Program-made: the position numbers and the translations under genes | Source: Neodiprion pinetum | Taxonomy: Eukaryota; Arthropoda; Insecta; Hymenoptera; Diprionidae | Length of the DNA stretch: 64,000 nt | Assembly (NCBI RefSeq): GCF_021155775.2 | Contig: NC_060234.1 | Span: 6,210,283 to 6,274,282, forward strand | Direction: 5' to 3' | Part shown: positions 13,639-25,560 of the stretch, in pieces | How positions within the stretch are numbered: position 1 is the stretch's first letter | How the letters are laid out: each line of letters begins with the position of its first letter | Notes under the pieces: model-generated | Seen by the model: only the letters and a program-made list of their open reading frames with translations | Told to the model about the DNA's origin: nothing | Database searches by the model: none

Positions 13639-13807
13639 AATAAGGTCGACTCTCCAAACAATTTCAATTCATCGAATGATTTATATTTAATTTTTTTAGT
13701 CGTTAGAATTGACCTCAATCGAATTGAAATGATATTCATAAAGAATTGGAAGAAGTCTTAACCATTCATATAGTTGTACGTAGCTGATATAGGAATCATT
13801 GAATTTC
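13639..13807 (+). repeat. Direct duplication C, copy 2
   Basis: Starts AATAAGGTCGACTCTCC and matches copy 1 at 12085 through CAATTCATCGAATGA, AGTCGTTAGAATTGACC and ACCATTCATATAGTTG. Spacing between copies is about 1.55 kb. The pair may be two old copies of one mobile element or a local segmental duplication. Confidence 0.6.
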
Positions 13808-13943
13808 TTTGAATCAAATTGTAAGTTACAAATGAATAATTGAAAAAACGTTTGTTTCCGTCAGTCTTGAAGAAATAGAAGAAAAAAAAAAAAAGTTAAA
13901 ATGCTCTTAAAATTATTTTACTCGAACCTAATAAATCTTTAAA

Positions 13944-14012
13944 AAAATATCTGGTAACCGAACAAACGTAATTATTAATTACGCTCGTTCGGTAAAAATC
14001 GTTGAAGATATT
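13944..14012. repeat. Short near-perfect palindrome (cruciform-like)
   Basis: CCGAACAAACGTAATTA is followed almost at once by TAATTACGCTCGTTCGG, giving 17-base arms with two mismatches. AAATATCT and AGATATTT flank it as a further inverted pair. It is too short to classify and is noncoding. Confidence 0.6.
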
Positions 14013-15484
14013 TGAACGCGCTGAAATATCTACAAACTTCCGTCAAACTGAGCATTGCAATAATCGTTTCATGAGAACACAGTAACAAATATTGAAAAAC
14101 TTGGGCTAATAAGTCGCTTCGATTTAAAATGATAAATTCTCGGAGCCTGAAGGGTAAATAAACGTTTTAACACATCATAAAAAACTTACTTTCCTCAAAT
14201 CTCATTGAAAAAATAGAAATGGAAGTAAAAACATAAGTAGTAATACAAAGAGGTGTCGGTAAGGCAGCTTCATTTTGACAATTCGGTCGGTACAGCAGGA
14301 GTCCGCTCGCGGTGACGTCCTAGCGAAGAAGGGTTTGAGTCTGGGTAAAGTGTCGGTAAGTGTCGGTAGAAGGAATCTTTATCCGGAATTCTCCTTGTAT
14401 TACTATTAATATGACATGGCAAAGATGGATACGTGAGATACCGCTGACAATATAAATTATTACCGAGTGATCACTTAACGGACTCGGAAATCGCGAGTGT
14501 TTCGCGCTTTCACACATTTCTGCAAGTATGTACGTAGGTACGAAGGTCCTTCATTCATGTGTGCATAAACGTCTCGCATCTCACGAATTGCACACGTGTA
14601 TTTTACGGAGGTACAAGTATATAACCGGCGTTACAAATTGATGCATTAAGATATTACATCGGTTCTCTCTCCCCCTGCAGCAGCTCCTGCAGTCCTTCTT
14701 TCACTCCCCGGATTTACCACCTGCAGTGCCTAACTGCCGGAGCCGACAATGCGCTCGTTCTTGCTCTCTGTTCGTACCCGCTTTTATACACATTTAACCG
14801 AATATAATTGCTGTAGACAGAGAATCATCAGTTTTAGTCGCAGGAACATTAGACCGAAGACTCAAGTCTTGCAATGAACAAAAATTTCCTTTCCACCGCT
14901 ACTGTTATCTTTTTTTTTTTTTTTTATTTTGCTATCCGTCATAGTGATATTGTTCGTTTTTATGTAACCTGAAAAAAAATTTCATAGAATTCATAGGGAA
15001 GATATTCGACTTATACTTCTGTTGATCAGAAAATGATTGATAATTTTACAAACTATAATATAGAATTTGTGTGAAGAATAATGAAAAAGTTGTAAAATTA
15101 ATCAGAATATCCTCAATTTGAAGATATTATTTACTACTCAGAGTAGAATTAGCAGTTGGAATTATCCTGCATCAAACCAAGTCAAGTATGTTTTCGAAAA
15201 ATATGAAAATAAAGAATTTTTATTCAATTAATACGCATCAGGATACGAAAACTACAAATATTCCTACTTTCGCAGTCTGCAATTCTTCCAAAATTAGGTA
15301 ACCAGAAGCCGAGATAAAAAGAGAAATTTCCGATTATATTTATCGAAGTAAATTACAAATAAAAAAATTGGATACTGGATATATGATCTCGCAATGATCG
15401 TATTTTTGGTTCTCTTAATTACAAACTAGTCAGAATTTTCATGTCGTGTCACCTCAGTCGTAACATTTCAACGGACTAAACTGA
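14013..15484. other. Noncoding DNA, nothing recognised
   Basis: AT-rich, with one 16-base T-run near 14910-14925. A GC-richer spot at 14670-14770 has repeated CTGCAG sites but no gene-like frame. Confidence 0.5.
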
Positions 15485-15894
15485 GGAAAATTCAGTAAAA
15501 CAGGTATCGTTAAAAAAAACTGTTTGAATATTGTTGGAATTACGAGAAAAGAGGTTCGCCTAACCATTTTGCGCTATCGTCGATCCTTTTTTGGTTGTTG
15601 CAACGCAAAATCGTTTTGTTCGGTTTACTTTGCTTTTTTAGTTAAATAAGCCCTTAGCATCAATTTATTGTTACACAAGCATTAAATTTTCGCAACAGTT
15701 ACAAGAAAATATAGTAACTATAGTGAACTATAGTAAATATAGAAAGAATAATAACAGATGCTAGACTTTCTGATAAAAACTACAAATCTAATTTTCATTT
15801 CGTACCTAGAACTATATTTTTCAATTCTGGTAAAAAATGAAAATAGTTAAGGACTGAGCGGCAACCGGAACTAAAAATTTCTCTCATTGTAGTA
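15485..15894 (+). repeat. Dispersed repeat family B, copy 2 (long copy)
   Basis: Aligns along its whole length with 59303-59703. Shared blocks are AGTAAAACAGG near the start, GATCCTTTTTTGG and TTGCAACGCAAAATC in the middle, ATTAAATTTTCGCAACAG further on, and GTTAAGGACTGAGCGG plus AACCGGAACTAAAAATTTC at the end. The two copies differ by scattered substitutions and indels, so they are not recent. There is no open frame shared by both, no terminal inverted repeat and no obvious target duplication. A short TATAGT-rich interruption lies near 15710-15740. Confidence 0.75.
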
Positions 15895-17920
15895 ACACAC
15901 TAGTGTGTAAATTTTATCTCGGATATTTTAAATCTCCCGACATCTTCCTTTTGCTTAATTCTTATTCTCTTCGCGTATCATTTTACAACGATCATCAATC
16001 CCCATTGAAGAGCTAGAATAAACCTCGGGAATACAAAGATTACACCGTCCAGGATTTTGTGCAACGTGCTGTGGGTTAATAACGTGGATTGCAGCTTTTA
16101 CAGCTGTCTACACGCAACCATATTGCGGGTATGTTTCGTCTAATTAATTCGTAACTGGAAGGGCTCAAGCACTCCTAGTTGTTGTGGTCCCGAATCAGGC
16201 GGTGTCTACGATATGTAGACGAAATCCTCCGAGGCAGTTTGCAGGCTCGAATTGCCTCTGTAAGAGAATTATTTTGAACGTGATACGGCGCGATGTGCGA
16301 GTTTGGTTGAGTCAGACTTACGCGGCTACCGTGATAACGTTTAATTAAGACGTAACCCTGCTGCTCTTGCCGCAACAATTTGGTGTTGGAACGCGTGAAT
16401 CCAAAACCAGCCGCGAGGAAAAAGCTTTTTTCAGCTTACGATTAGAAATTTTTCAGCAAAATTCTATTATGCGATTCCACGTATACTTAAAGTTGAAGAT
16501 TGTAATTTCAATTAAAGAATTAAAAAAACTGCGAGTGCCAGTTTTTTTTTTATTGAACAAAAGAAAAAAAGAAATCCACAGCTAGAAAAATAGTTTTTCT
16601 CTGTTTTTCAAAAATTTCTAGCCCCAGGCATTCATAGCCTTTTTTGATTCTATAAAATTGAATACCTCAAGGTAATACCATTATTCAATACCAAGATTCA
16701 AAACAAGTTTGAATCGATATTAGAATTGCGCGAATAATCGATTGAACTAGACTGATAAATTGTGTATGTGTGTGTGTGTTTTTTTTTCGAATTAAAATGT
16801 CCAAGATAAATGCTCACAAGCTTTCCCAAATTCCCATCGTTTTTTGTTGAATCCACGCAAATTTTGATTGTTCGGATTGAAAATGGTCCAAGTTTAGCAA
16901 CATTTCAAGTGATCTCGTAAAATACCGTATTCTGACTCCTATATTTGTTGTAAATTTTAAGTTTAAATAATTTGTATCTAAGGTTTTGAACACTTTTGAT
17001 TTCCACAATTTTGGTACGTGTGAAAGAAACTAGTAAAATCGTGGTGAACTATAATACGAACAAACTGAAATAAGTGACCGGTAAGTAGTCCGAAAAATAA
17101 GTCTGTATTATACGGAAGGATTTCAGCAACTGAAAATTACTTTTAACACACAGAGCTTTTGCAATACGAAACTAGTTTCAAGCCGTTTGCTGCACCGGAA
17201 CATGACTTTCAATTAATTGGAACCCAAGAGTAAAATAGACGAAAAAATTTATACCTCAGCAACGTCGAGGGTATATTATTATATCAGTTTGACAAGGTGT
17301 CAGACCGCTCATACTGACATGTTTGTTCGCAGAGATATCGCGTGTCTTACACATGTTAACGTACTAATCTAAGTCAAATACGCAGCTGCTCCTAAATGCT
17401 CCTGCCTGTTGCTGTTGCTGCTGTTTCTGCGCCTCGTCTGTAAGTCGAAGACGCTCAGAATATAACGCTCTGATCCCACGATTATACACAAATCACACGA
17501 AGAGAGAGAAAAAAAAAAAAAAGAAACAAATGTTGGAATCAAATTTGAGTGAAAATTTGGTGAGAATTTCAACGAGAAATTTCTTTCGAAGATACAATGT
17601 AGATGACAAATTTTCCAGTATCATATGTGCGTGAAGAAGATGGAAATGTGAGGTAAAAAAATGACAGTCGGGAAAAATTGCGCAGCAGAGATTTGTTCGA
17701 AGGGCAGGGCATCAATAGCTCTATGAGAAAACTAGAGCTCCGTATGCGTAAACACACATGCGCAAACAAGTCCAATTGCGAAACTTGACACGTAACATCC
17801 GTTCGAACGTGTAGATCGCTAACTCGTCCAATTTGCTTCGACTTGCCCGAACGAATTCTCCCTAAGGATCAGCATTTTATCCAGGTACACTTGTCCGCAG
17901 TAATTCTGACAATATAACGA
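15895..17920. other. Noncoding DNA, nothing recognised
   Basis: AT-rich, with a TG microsatellite at about 16761-16779 followed by a T-run. No splice-bounded frame and no inverted repeat. Confidence 0.5.
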
Positions 17921-18521
17921 CCAGTTTTTTCGACAAGTTGGTCAACGCGGCAATCCAGAATCAGCCCGCAGCGCCACCGCTGACCGACTGCGAAACAGAC
18001 TCAATCTTTGTGAACACGACGCAACCCATGACTGCCGAATCTAATCTATAAAAACAAAATTGAATTGTAATTGAGGTTACAAACTTTGACTTAATCTTTG
18101 TAAACATTACATAACCCATGACCGTCGAATATAAGCTAAGATTACAAAATTTGACCCAATCTTTGTAAACATTACATAACCGATGACCGTCGAATCTAAC
18201 CTGAGAATATAAAATTGAATTGTAATCGTCCAATCTAACCTAAAAATACAAAATTGCATTTTAACCGTAGAATCCAAGTTACAAATACAAAATTTGGACC
18301 AATCTTTGTAAACATGACATAACCCATGACCCATGACCGTCGAATCTAACCTTAAAATACAATATCGAACTGTAACCGTAGAATTTCAACCAAAAATACA
18401 AAATTCGCCGGTCATGCGTTATGTTACGCTTACGAAGATTGAACCTGTTTCGAAGCCGGCCGGCGGTGGCGCTGCGAGCTGATTCTGGATTGCCAACTTA
18501 ACGGACTTGTCAAAAAAATGG
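17921..18521. mobile_element. MITE with long terminal inverted repeats and internal tandem repeats
   Basis: The left end (about 17926-18030) and the right end (about 18412-18520) are inverted copies. Both contain GGCAATCCAGAATCAGC, a GCAGCGCCACCGC-type block and, more internally, AATCTT(T/C)GT. The inverted match extends outward through GACAAGT and a T-run. Between the arms lie diverged direct repeats (see 18000-18350). At about 600 bp with no coding frame this fits a non-autonomous DNA transposon. A target duplication is not evident, so the superfamily is unassigned. Confidence 0.8.
18000..18350 (+). repeat. Internal tandem repeats of the 17.9 kb MITE
   Basis: The phrase AATCTTTGTAAACATTACAT, then AACCCATGACCGTCGAATCTAACCT in diverged form, recurs starting near 18003, 18094, 18159 and 18300. 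ATACAAAATT tails follow most units and the spacing is irregular (about 65-140 bases). Frames on the - strand read repetitive peptides (for example VMFTKI) only because the DNA is repetitive. Confidence 0.75.
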
Positions 18522-20210
18522 GAAGTACGTTTTATTATATATTCATTACACGCAGGATAGAATAGTCCGTGAGGCTGATGGGAGAAATCGGGATGAGAAG
18601 AAAACGGACTTTGGAATGCATCCGGGGATTGATATCGAGGAAAAAGAGTAAAAGAGACAAAAAAAAAAAAGAAGAGGAAAGCAAACGTTCTTCTGTCGGA
18701 GCGCGAAACGGAAATTGAGAGCTACTGCGGTTGCACGGTGTATATATGTTACGTACTATTCATATAGGCATAGATATATTGGGGAAAACGGATGCAGGGT
18801 CTTATCTTCTACTGTCACTCAAATCACGGTTCTACCAAGTCGAATCTTGGCACCCCGAATTTTCATTGTTATTATACGCATTTGTGTACATAGAAATAAT
18901 AATAACGTCGCGATCATATCGGTTACACGGGTGATATTTTACGCTTGGTTCCGAAATATCCAACCGCTTTAATCTATATCACGTACGTGTAATACAAGTT
19001 CTATTTATAGGGAAGAGAATTTATTGAAACTCAAAATCGAGATTGACGTACGAGTCTATTAATATAATATGTATGTTTATTTTATTTCCCGATAATATTG
19101 ACAGCAAGTATTCACCGGTTACCGTGCAATCTGACGATCAGAAAAATAGTATGGCATCTACACAGGTCATCGTAAGAACGAAAAAGTCAAAATGAGGAAT
19201 GGAAATGGTTATGAGACGAAAAAATTGATAATATGAATGATTAAAGTAATGAAAGAAATCAATGAAAGTGACAATTGTCGATAGAATGAAAATTGAATGA
19301 ATCAATTTCTATGGAAAAATATAAGTATCTAATTCACAACAATCGATACGGAGTGAAGAATTCAAAAATATTGTTTGCAGAGTATATTGGAGAAATTTTT
19401 TATTTCCAAAATTTGTTTTGAAAATATGACAGTTTCAATTCGATTCGGTTCTATCAAGTCATTAATTTTTTAGAAACATTTCAGCTGATAACATAAGTTT
19501 TTTCTACTAACCTAAACTTCTTCTTCGTTCAGAAAATGAATTGTTGTTTTTTTTTTTTTTTTTTTCGATCTCATCATTCATAGTTCAGAAGCTTACGATT
19601 GCACTTTGTCGATATTTCGAAAACCCCAATTCAATTATCGTAAAACGTATTTTCGCCGTTACTTCTTCATCACCAAAATTCATAATTCCAATAACTACGA
19701 CGAAATGACAATAACTGCGATAAAACGGGATTATGAATAGTAAGAATTGATTACGATATCAGGGCTGAAATTGATGAAAATTTTCTTCGTCAATGTCGCA
19801 AGTCCTGCATCAGCGATGAATTTTGGCGTTCGTGTTCCTCGAGTTGTTTGCCGGCTGAAGCAAGGTTGGGACATTTGTTACCCTGTTGTGAGAGTGAAGA
19901 AAAAAAAAAATTAAACAAAAAAAAAAAGTAAGGAAGAGGAGAGAGAAAAAAAAGAAGATAAGAGTAAAAAAGTTTTCTTCAAACGCCTGGCAAGTTGCAG
20001 GTATACGTGCATGTACGATAGTTTTGAATTCGTAATGTATATGTACTCTTGGCTCGCTTTGCAGAGCTTTTTGTTGCCTCGCCTTCAAACGATTTCTCTC
20101 CCTTTCCTTTCCTCCAGCCGTCGAGTTGCGTTCAGGTTGTTCCGACGTAATTATTTACGTGGACCTCGGCTGCCCTTGTGCTGTTTGTATGCGAAAACGA
20201 CCTGTGTCCG

Positions 20211-20234
20211 CGTGTGGGTGTGTGTGTGTGTGTA
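20211..20234. repeat. (TG)n microsatellite
   Basis: Slightly interrupted GTGTGGGTGTGTGTGTGTGT array. Confidence 0.9.
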
Positions 20235-20614
20235 TGCATTCACGTGTAGAGATTTACATCCGAGTCCGTGGAGGCAAATGAAGGAATTGCAAGAAAATGA
20301 ATAAACTAAAAGAGGGCGAAATTCAACGCCGCGCGACGATTCGTCTCAGACTGTAAACATCGTTTCGAAATACTTGGTTAAATAAAGTTTTTTCATTCAA
20401 ACACCTCCGAGCCGCTGTAATGAAAATTTGTTTTTCGGGCTCACAAATCCTCGGCTGGATTGTGTATTATATTTCGTACTTTATAACCTCCTGATTTTTC
20501 ATCCTAACGTTACGCGTTTGGTTTGCGAAAAATACGAAGTGTCATTCAAACGATGACAAAGTGGAGAAACGATATTTAATATACTTGCGCTGGGAAAGGA
20601 GTCTATTTACTGTT

Positions 20615-20741
20615 AACAAACGTATATTTGGATTAGATTTGTTGAAAATTGATAAATTTCTATCGATCGTCATTTGACTCGACTAAAATTTGATAACAAT
20701 AACGACACATTTATTTCTCTATATCCAAATATGCGTTTGTT
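20615..20741. repeat. Short inverted repeat
   Basis: AACAAACGTATATTTGGAT at 20615-20633 pairs with ATCCAAATATGCGTTTGTT ending at 20741, with one mismatch over 19 bases and a spacer of about 90 bases. The spacer carries no gene. It may be a decayed MITE. Confidence 0.5.
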
Positions 20742-21312
20742 CGGAGTGAAAAAACTCTTTTCTCAGTGTGTCAAGATTTCACATCTCCGAATACTTTTTT
20801 TATTGGCTATTTTTGAAATTGCTATATTCATCAATTTCATTCAAACAGTTTAAAATATTGATCTAAAGCAACAGTCGGCTTTATTATAATATTCAATATC
20901 GTAAATTCAGACGGAAAAAAGAGGGAAAAAGAATGTTAAAAAAATTAGAGCATACATTTTATTGTTTATCTAGAAAATAAAAAGCCGTTTTGGATTGCAT
21001 TCGAAGTCTTGATTTTGGAAAAAACGGCTCTTTTGCGTATATAATAAATCTGGAAAAAAAACGAACGTACGAATGTTGGAGAATGTTGAACTTTTTCAAG
21101 GGTTGACATTTCCGATACATTAGAAGCAAAACTTTCAGTAATTTCACGTACCGTAAAACGTGTATACGTTTATGGCAGAGCAACCGTGAAATCGAACGTT
21201 TCATGAAGGTTGAATAAAACCTCTCGAAATGTAACGGCTGTTGCCTAACGAAGGGTAAGAAAGCATGATGGACCGCCCGTGGCCCTTGCTCTCATGTTCA
21301 CATCCGTGTTGG

Positions 21313-21352
21313 TCTCTCTTTCTCTCTCTCTTTCACACACACACACACACAG
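21313..21352. repeat. Compound (TC)n(CA)n microsatellite
   Basis: A TCTCTC run followed directly by a CACACA run of about 19 bases. It sits in otherwise unremarkable noncoding DNA. Confidence 0.95.
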
Positions 21353-22168
21353 TTCCATTGAGGGAGCTTCGTCATCGCAGCTAAGTTAATTTTCCAATAT
21401 TTCTGCGAAAACTGTACGTCCACAGATGGAATGTAGCAGATGTCATCATTGTTTGACAAAATTCGATTCCTTAGTTTGTAATTCAGGGCAAAAAGAAAAC
21501 ATGTGATTCGAATCACGCGAATTACTCGAGCACAATTATCAGTAGAAATTGATCAAGTGGAGTGTGATCCGTCTAAACAATATTTCAATCTTTTCATTTA
21601 GTTGACCAATCAAGTTTTCGCTTCGTTTCACAACTTTTTTTTTCAAACACATTTTCTTATTCAAAATGAGGTTGCATTCATTGCACAATATTGGAAGCTT
21701 TTTTCGGTGACTTTTTTCACCGAATATATCATACTGGCAAAATTGTCTTTCAATCGTTTCATATTGTTACATCGTACAAATTTCAGCCAATACGATTAAA
21801 GAAGTATATTAAAAAGTATTTTTAGTGAGCCAGAAAAATTTGTCATTCGTATCAGTAGCTTGTTCGAGATACTAAAAATCTTATTAAAATATGATATCAC
21901 GGATAAAATTCGAGACAATTAATATACGTCAAAAATAATCTAGTTCATGCTAAAGTGGAATTTACAATTGCTGAAACATGATTTATACGCTGCACTCACA
22001 CAAGCATGTCTATAATATAACACAGCGTGAAAGTTTATTGTGTTAAAACGCACAAGACCTGGTAACCGCTGGGATCTCGTCGTTGGTTCCCCCGTTACGT
22101 CACTTCCGATTTGACATTTCCACAGGGAAGCTCAGCAACGCGACGCCCCGTCGAAAGCGCACCGTGGG

Positions 22169-22216
<48 letters not shown>
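22169..22216. repeat. Compound TA-CA-TA microsatellite
   Basis: TATATATA leads into a CA array of about 30 bases, which returns to TATATATA. The outer TA arms are mirror and inverted copies, so the tract can form alternative structures. Confidence 0.95.
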
Positions 22217-22318
22217 CTTCGTTCTCGCACCCCTCCGGCTATATAGGCTTCAAATTTCTACACCGTAATTTTGTCGGCACGGACCCGTTTCATACAATTG
22301 CACGTCCGCACCGCCACC

Positions 22319-22357
22319 TCTCACTCTCACTCTCTCTCTGTCTCTCTCTCTCTCTTT
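22319..22357. repeat. (TC)n microsatellite
   Basis: Nearly continuous TC dinucleotides with one TCTG interruption. Such GA/CT arrays are bound by GAGA-type factors in flies; no role is shown here. Confidence 0.9.
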
Positions 22358-22624
22358 GACTCATTCATATTCATTGGGTTAGAGTTGGCGCGGTTCGACT
22401 TGTCACTCGTATTTACCGCGCTCTTTGATACCTCCAACTCTCACCATCCAGTAAAATTTTTGTCCCACTATGTATAGTATTCGTATTGTACGGTGATCAG
22501 GATTGAGGATTCAATTCGCATCGGCAAATTTTGACACTGCGCAGAATGTTGGCCCTCAAAGTTAACTTCACGATCAAAAGATGCTTAAGATCTTGTGTCC
22601 TCATCACCGCGCTCACGTTCCACA

Positions 22625-22990
22625 GATTGGTTACTTTTAAATCTAACACTTCTACAGCAGAACCAAAACTACTGTGAATCGTTGTTAGCTGTCTTTTGGG
22701 ACTCAAATTATGAGGGTTGAAGCTAGTAATTGAGTGCATTTTTAAAGTAGCTTGAACCTCGGTTCTCAAAAACATGTATATACTTTTGAATGTAACACTT
22801 GTACAGCAGAACCAAAAACTACTGCGACTCGGCTGTTTCTTGGGACTTAAGCTACGAGGATTAAAGCTACAAATTGAGTTTATGTTTGAAACAGCTTCAA
22901 CCTCGTATCTCAAAAACACGTACAGTTTTTGAATGCAACACTTCTGCAGCAGAACCAAAAACGACTACGAATCGGGTCGGCCATTTTTTG
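22625..22990. repeat. Diverged tandem repeat, about 145-150 bp unit, two full and one partial copy
   Basis: AACACTTCTACAGCAGAACC near 22644, AACACTTGTACAGCAGAACC near 22795 and AACACTTCTGCAGCAGAACC near 22937 start successive units. The first two units also share a TTGGGACT block, an AAAGC/GAAGC block before A(A/G)TTGAGT, AACCTCG and CTCAAAAACA. On the - strand a 153-codon frame (22497-22958) runs through the repeats, and its peptide repeats SFNP..LSPK.Q about 48 residues apart. I cannot identify a protein; the open frame may be incidental. Confidence 0.7.
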
Positions 22991-24860
22991 GGTTTCCAGA
23001 AGGGTGATTCCGCACGAGATCAAATCCGTGCAACACCATCAACGTGCGATTAGATTATTATCGCGAGATCTCGGGTGTCTAATGCGTACGAATAACATTG
23101 AGGATTGCAGAGACCGGTTGCGTCGAAGGGTTTCGAAGCCGGAGGTCGGGGTGGACAAAAGCTGGTCGTCGGTGGTGCCGGTTGCAGGTTCAGTGCGCGG
23201 TGAACCAATGAAATGGTTCGCGGTTCACGCCTCTCCGTTTTCCCCGGGGCGATATCCAGATTGGACGAAACACACGTCCGTGTCCCCCTTCGTTCTCTCG
23301 GTGATGTTGATGTGTGTTTAGCGGTCCATGATTGTCTCCCGACAGCTCGACAACACTGCGATGTGTATTAGATACTGCGGTGATTATTCCTGCATCGTAA
23401 TTCTCGCCCGTCGTGCACGTACTTCTTCTGTGTACCCATTCCGCTTATTGGCCTCGGATAGCAGCGCCGAGGGGCTCGAGACACGCGTCCATTCCAACCT
23501 CCCGGCATGCTAACTCTTATTTATATGCACCCACGTTCCGGATTGATCTATCTTCGCCCTTTTCCGACCAGAGAATAGAGAGATGTGAAAAGTTGAATAC
23601 TTGTCGGAGCTAGAATTTTTCTTCCCACTTCCGATTTGTCGACCCCACGTCGGCCATCTGTAACGATATCGTTACGTCTAACTTTTGGGTTTTTCGGTAC
23701 CTTTTTAAAATTGCAAAACTATTAGATCATCAAAAAGAAATGTTAAGCTAATTCCCTAAATTGCTCTGCAATTTTGGGACACTTCTAAGTGGGTTCAAAA
23801 TGGCCAAGTATGATATCGTTATAGATAGGATTAAAAATAGGTAACACGATTTGGACAACACTCGGAGAAACTCAAGAATGTATTCCACTGTATATTGAAG
23901 ATCATTGGAAAACCTCACGATGGAGGAAAAATGCTTAAATTTATCTTCCACTTCTTTTAAAAAACGGGCAAACAAGAAGAAACGACACATAAAACGATTT
24001 TGCTGATTTCAGTCAAAATTTTCTTTCATCTTCTTCGCTTGGAATCTTGATTTGTGTATAATAAGTTCTGATAGACTAAATAGAGGGAAGTTAGCTTATA
24101 ATCCTATCGCATCGGGTTCGTAGTCCATTTTTCAATTCGTCGGAGACTATCTACAGTTGTTTATCAAGGAGAGAAATAGAGAGGTTTCCACTCGATTCGT
24201 TCTTTAATTGAGCTCTACTACTTATCCACAAAGATTTCTCTTGACCAAGGGGTGAATTAGTGGGTCTTAATGAGGATGGTGAGATTACGCAATAAATCTA
24301 TCAATACCGTGTATTGATTAGAGGTTCCTTCGAAATCACATTAGTGAAACCACGTGAAATCTTCAAAGTGTAAGTACTAAGAAGTTCAGTCGCTCAAAGA
24401 AAAATCTCCAGCGTTTCATAAATCGAATTTAATGGTCGGTGAAACATTCTGATTTCAGAAGTTTGTTTATCAATAAAATGCCGTAAATAAACGCTAATCG
24501 TATTCGTTGTTCAAATGTTGCACAATTGCACCAAATGTGGCGATATTGCAAACCAGATAAAGCGACGAATATTCTGATGACATTGCTACAACGTGACGTG
24601 ATGCTGGAGTAGTAACTCTTCCTTCTCTGTGCCAAACACATTTGTTTTAATTACTGATTGGACCAGTCTGTTCATCTCTCATCTCTCCGTTTGAATGTAC
24701 CCGACATTTCACTGATTGCGGTTGCACATAATATGTAATTATACACGCACTGTCCATACCAACGATCAGTGGGCATAATTGCGTATTCACTGATTCCACA
24801 TCGAGAACCATTCATCATTCAAACTGACAATTATTAGATTAACAGCTTCCCGGCAGCGGT
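22991..24860. other. Noncoding DNA; GC-richer at about 23.0-23.6 kb
   Basis: The 23.0-23.6 kb part has several short open frames without motifs. A perfect 16-base palindrome GTAACGATATCGTTAC lies near 23660. No gene is supported. Confidence 0.45.
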
Positions 24861-25215
24861 ATCGTCACGATGTCGCGACCATCACTCGATTCATCAAACC
24901 ACAAAACTTATCATAGCTCAGAACTACACTAAACATGGCTTCCATTTGTAAATGAGTACCAAAACTAGACTGTCGCAATCTCTTGTCTCTCTAATTTCGC
25001 TGTCCAACTTGAACTTTCCCCTTGTGGATTTCACTGTACCAGAATTGAAGAGATTCAGATGATTGAATAGCAATGGTTAAACAGGACAAAAGCCTTCATC
25101 CAGGACCACGGATTATCGAAAGTTCAGGATTTACCGGACGTTGCCTGTAGTTGGCAGAAGATGAGAAGATTCGAAGTGATGAGAGGGCGATCGGAGTTTT
25201 GTTTTTCTTGAATGA
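24861..25215. repeat. Tandem duplication D, copy 1
   Basis: Begins ATCGTCACGATGTCGCGACC, contains CTCAGAACTACACTAAACAT, TCCAACTTG.ACTTTC, GATTTCAC, CCTTCATCC and GTTGCCTGT-type blocks, and ends near TTTTTCTTGAATG. The next 345 bases repeat the same order of blocks with clear divergence. Confidence 0.75.
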
Positions 25216-25560
25216 ATCGTGACGATATCGTAGCCACTACTCAATTCGTCAAACGACAAAACTTGTCATATCTCAGAACTACACTAAACATGTGCTTGTA
25301 CTTGAACCAAACTACAAGTACCAAAATATGCCGTGGCGATGTCTTCTCCCTCTGACCTCGTAATCCAACTTGTACTTTCACCTCGTCGATTTCACGAGGA
25401 GAATCAGATAATTGGCCACCGATAGTCGACCGACACAAAACCCTTCATCCGGAACAACCGATCAGGTACTCCAGGTCACACTAGACGTCGCCTGTCGTAT
25501 GCAGAGTGGAAGTTGTCAGAAGGCTAGAAGATTCGGAGCGATGATTTGTTTCCCTTGAAT
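25216..25560. repeat. Tandem duplication D, copy 2
   Basis: Begins ATCGTGACGATATCGTAGCC directly after copy 1 and ends near TTTCCCTTGAAT. Read on the - strand, both copies encode a similar short peptide (SVVL.YDKFC), but copy 1 has a stop in that frame, so coding is not supported. It is a head-to-tail local duplication of unknown age. Confidence 0.75.

Larger units (their letters stand above)
11741..13943. other. Noncoding DNA holding a dispersed direct duplication
   Basis: Apart from the two related segments listed separately (12085-12268 and 13639-13807), there is one fairly long open frame (+ 13274-13690, 138 codons from a TTG). It shows no motif and is within what chance produces here. 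No splice-bounded exon is seen. Confidence 0.45.
18522..22624. other. Noncoding DNA rich in microsatellites
   Basis: No gene is supported. It contains T-rich and A-rich tracts (19547-19565, about 19899-19960), TG, TC and CA arrays listed separately, and a short inverted repeat at 20615-20741. Confidence 0.5.

Noticed and set aside
13274..13690. 138-codon open frame on the + strand in AT-rich DNA
   Set aside because: Starts at TTG and has no motif. One or two frames of this length are expected by chance in 64 kb, and its end lies inside duplication C.
17961..18334. Repetitive - strand frames (VMFTKI repeats)
   Set aside because: They follow from tandem DNA repeats inside the 17.9 kb MITE and are not a repeat protein.
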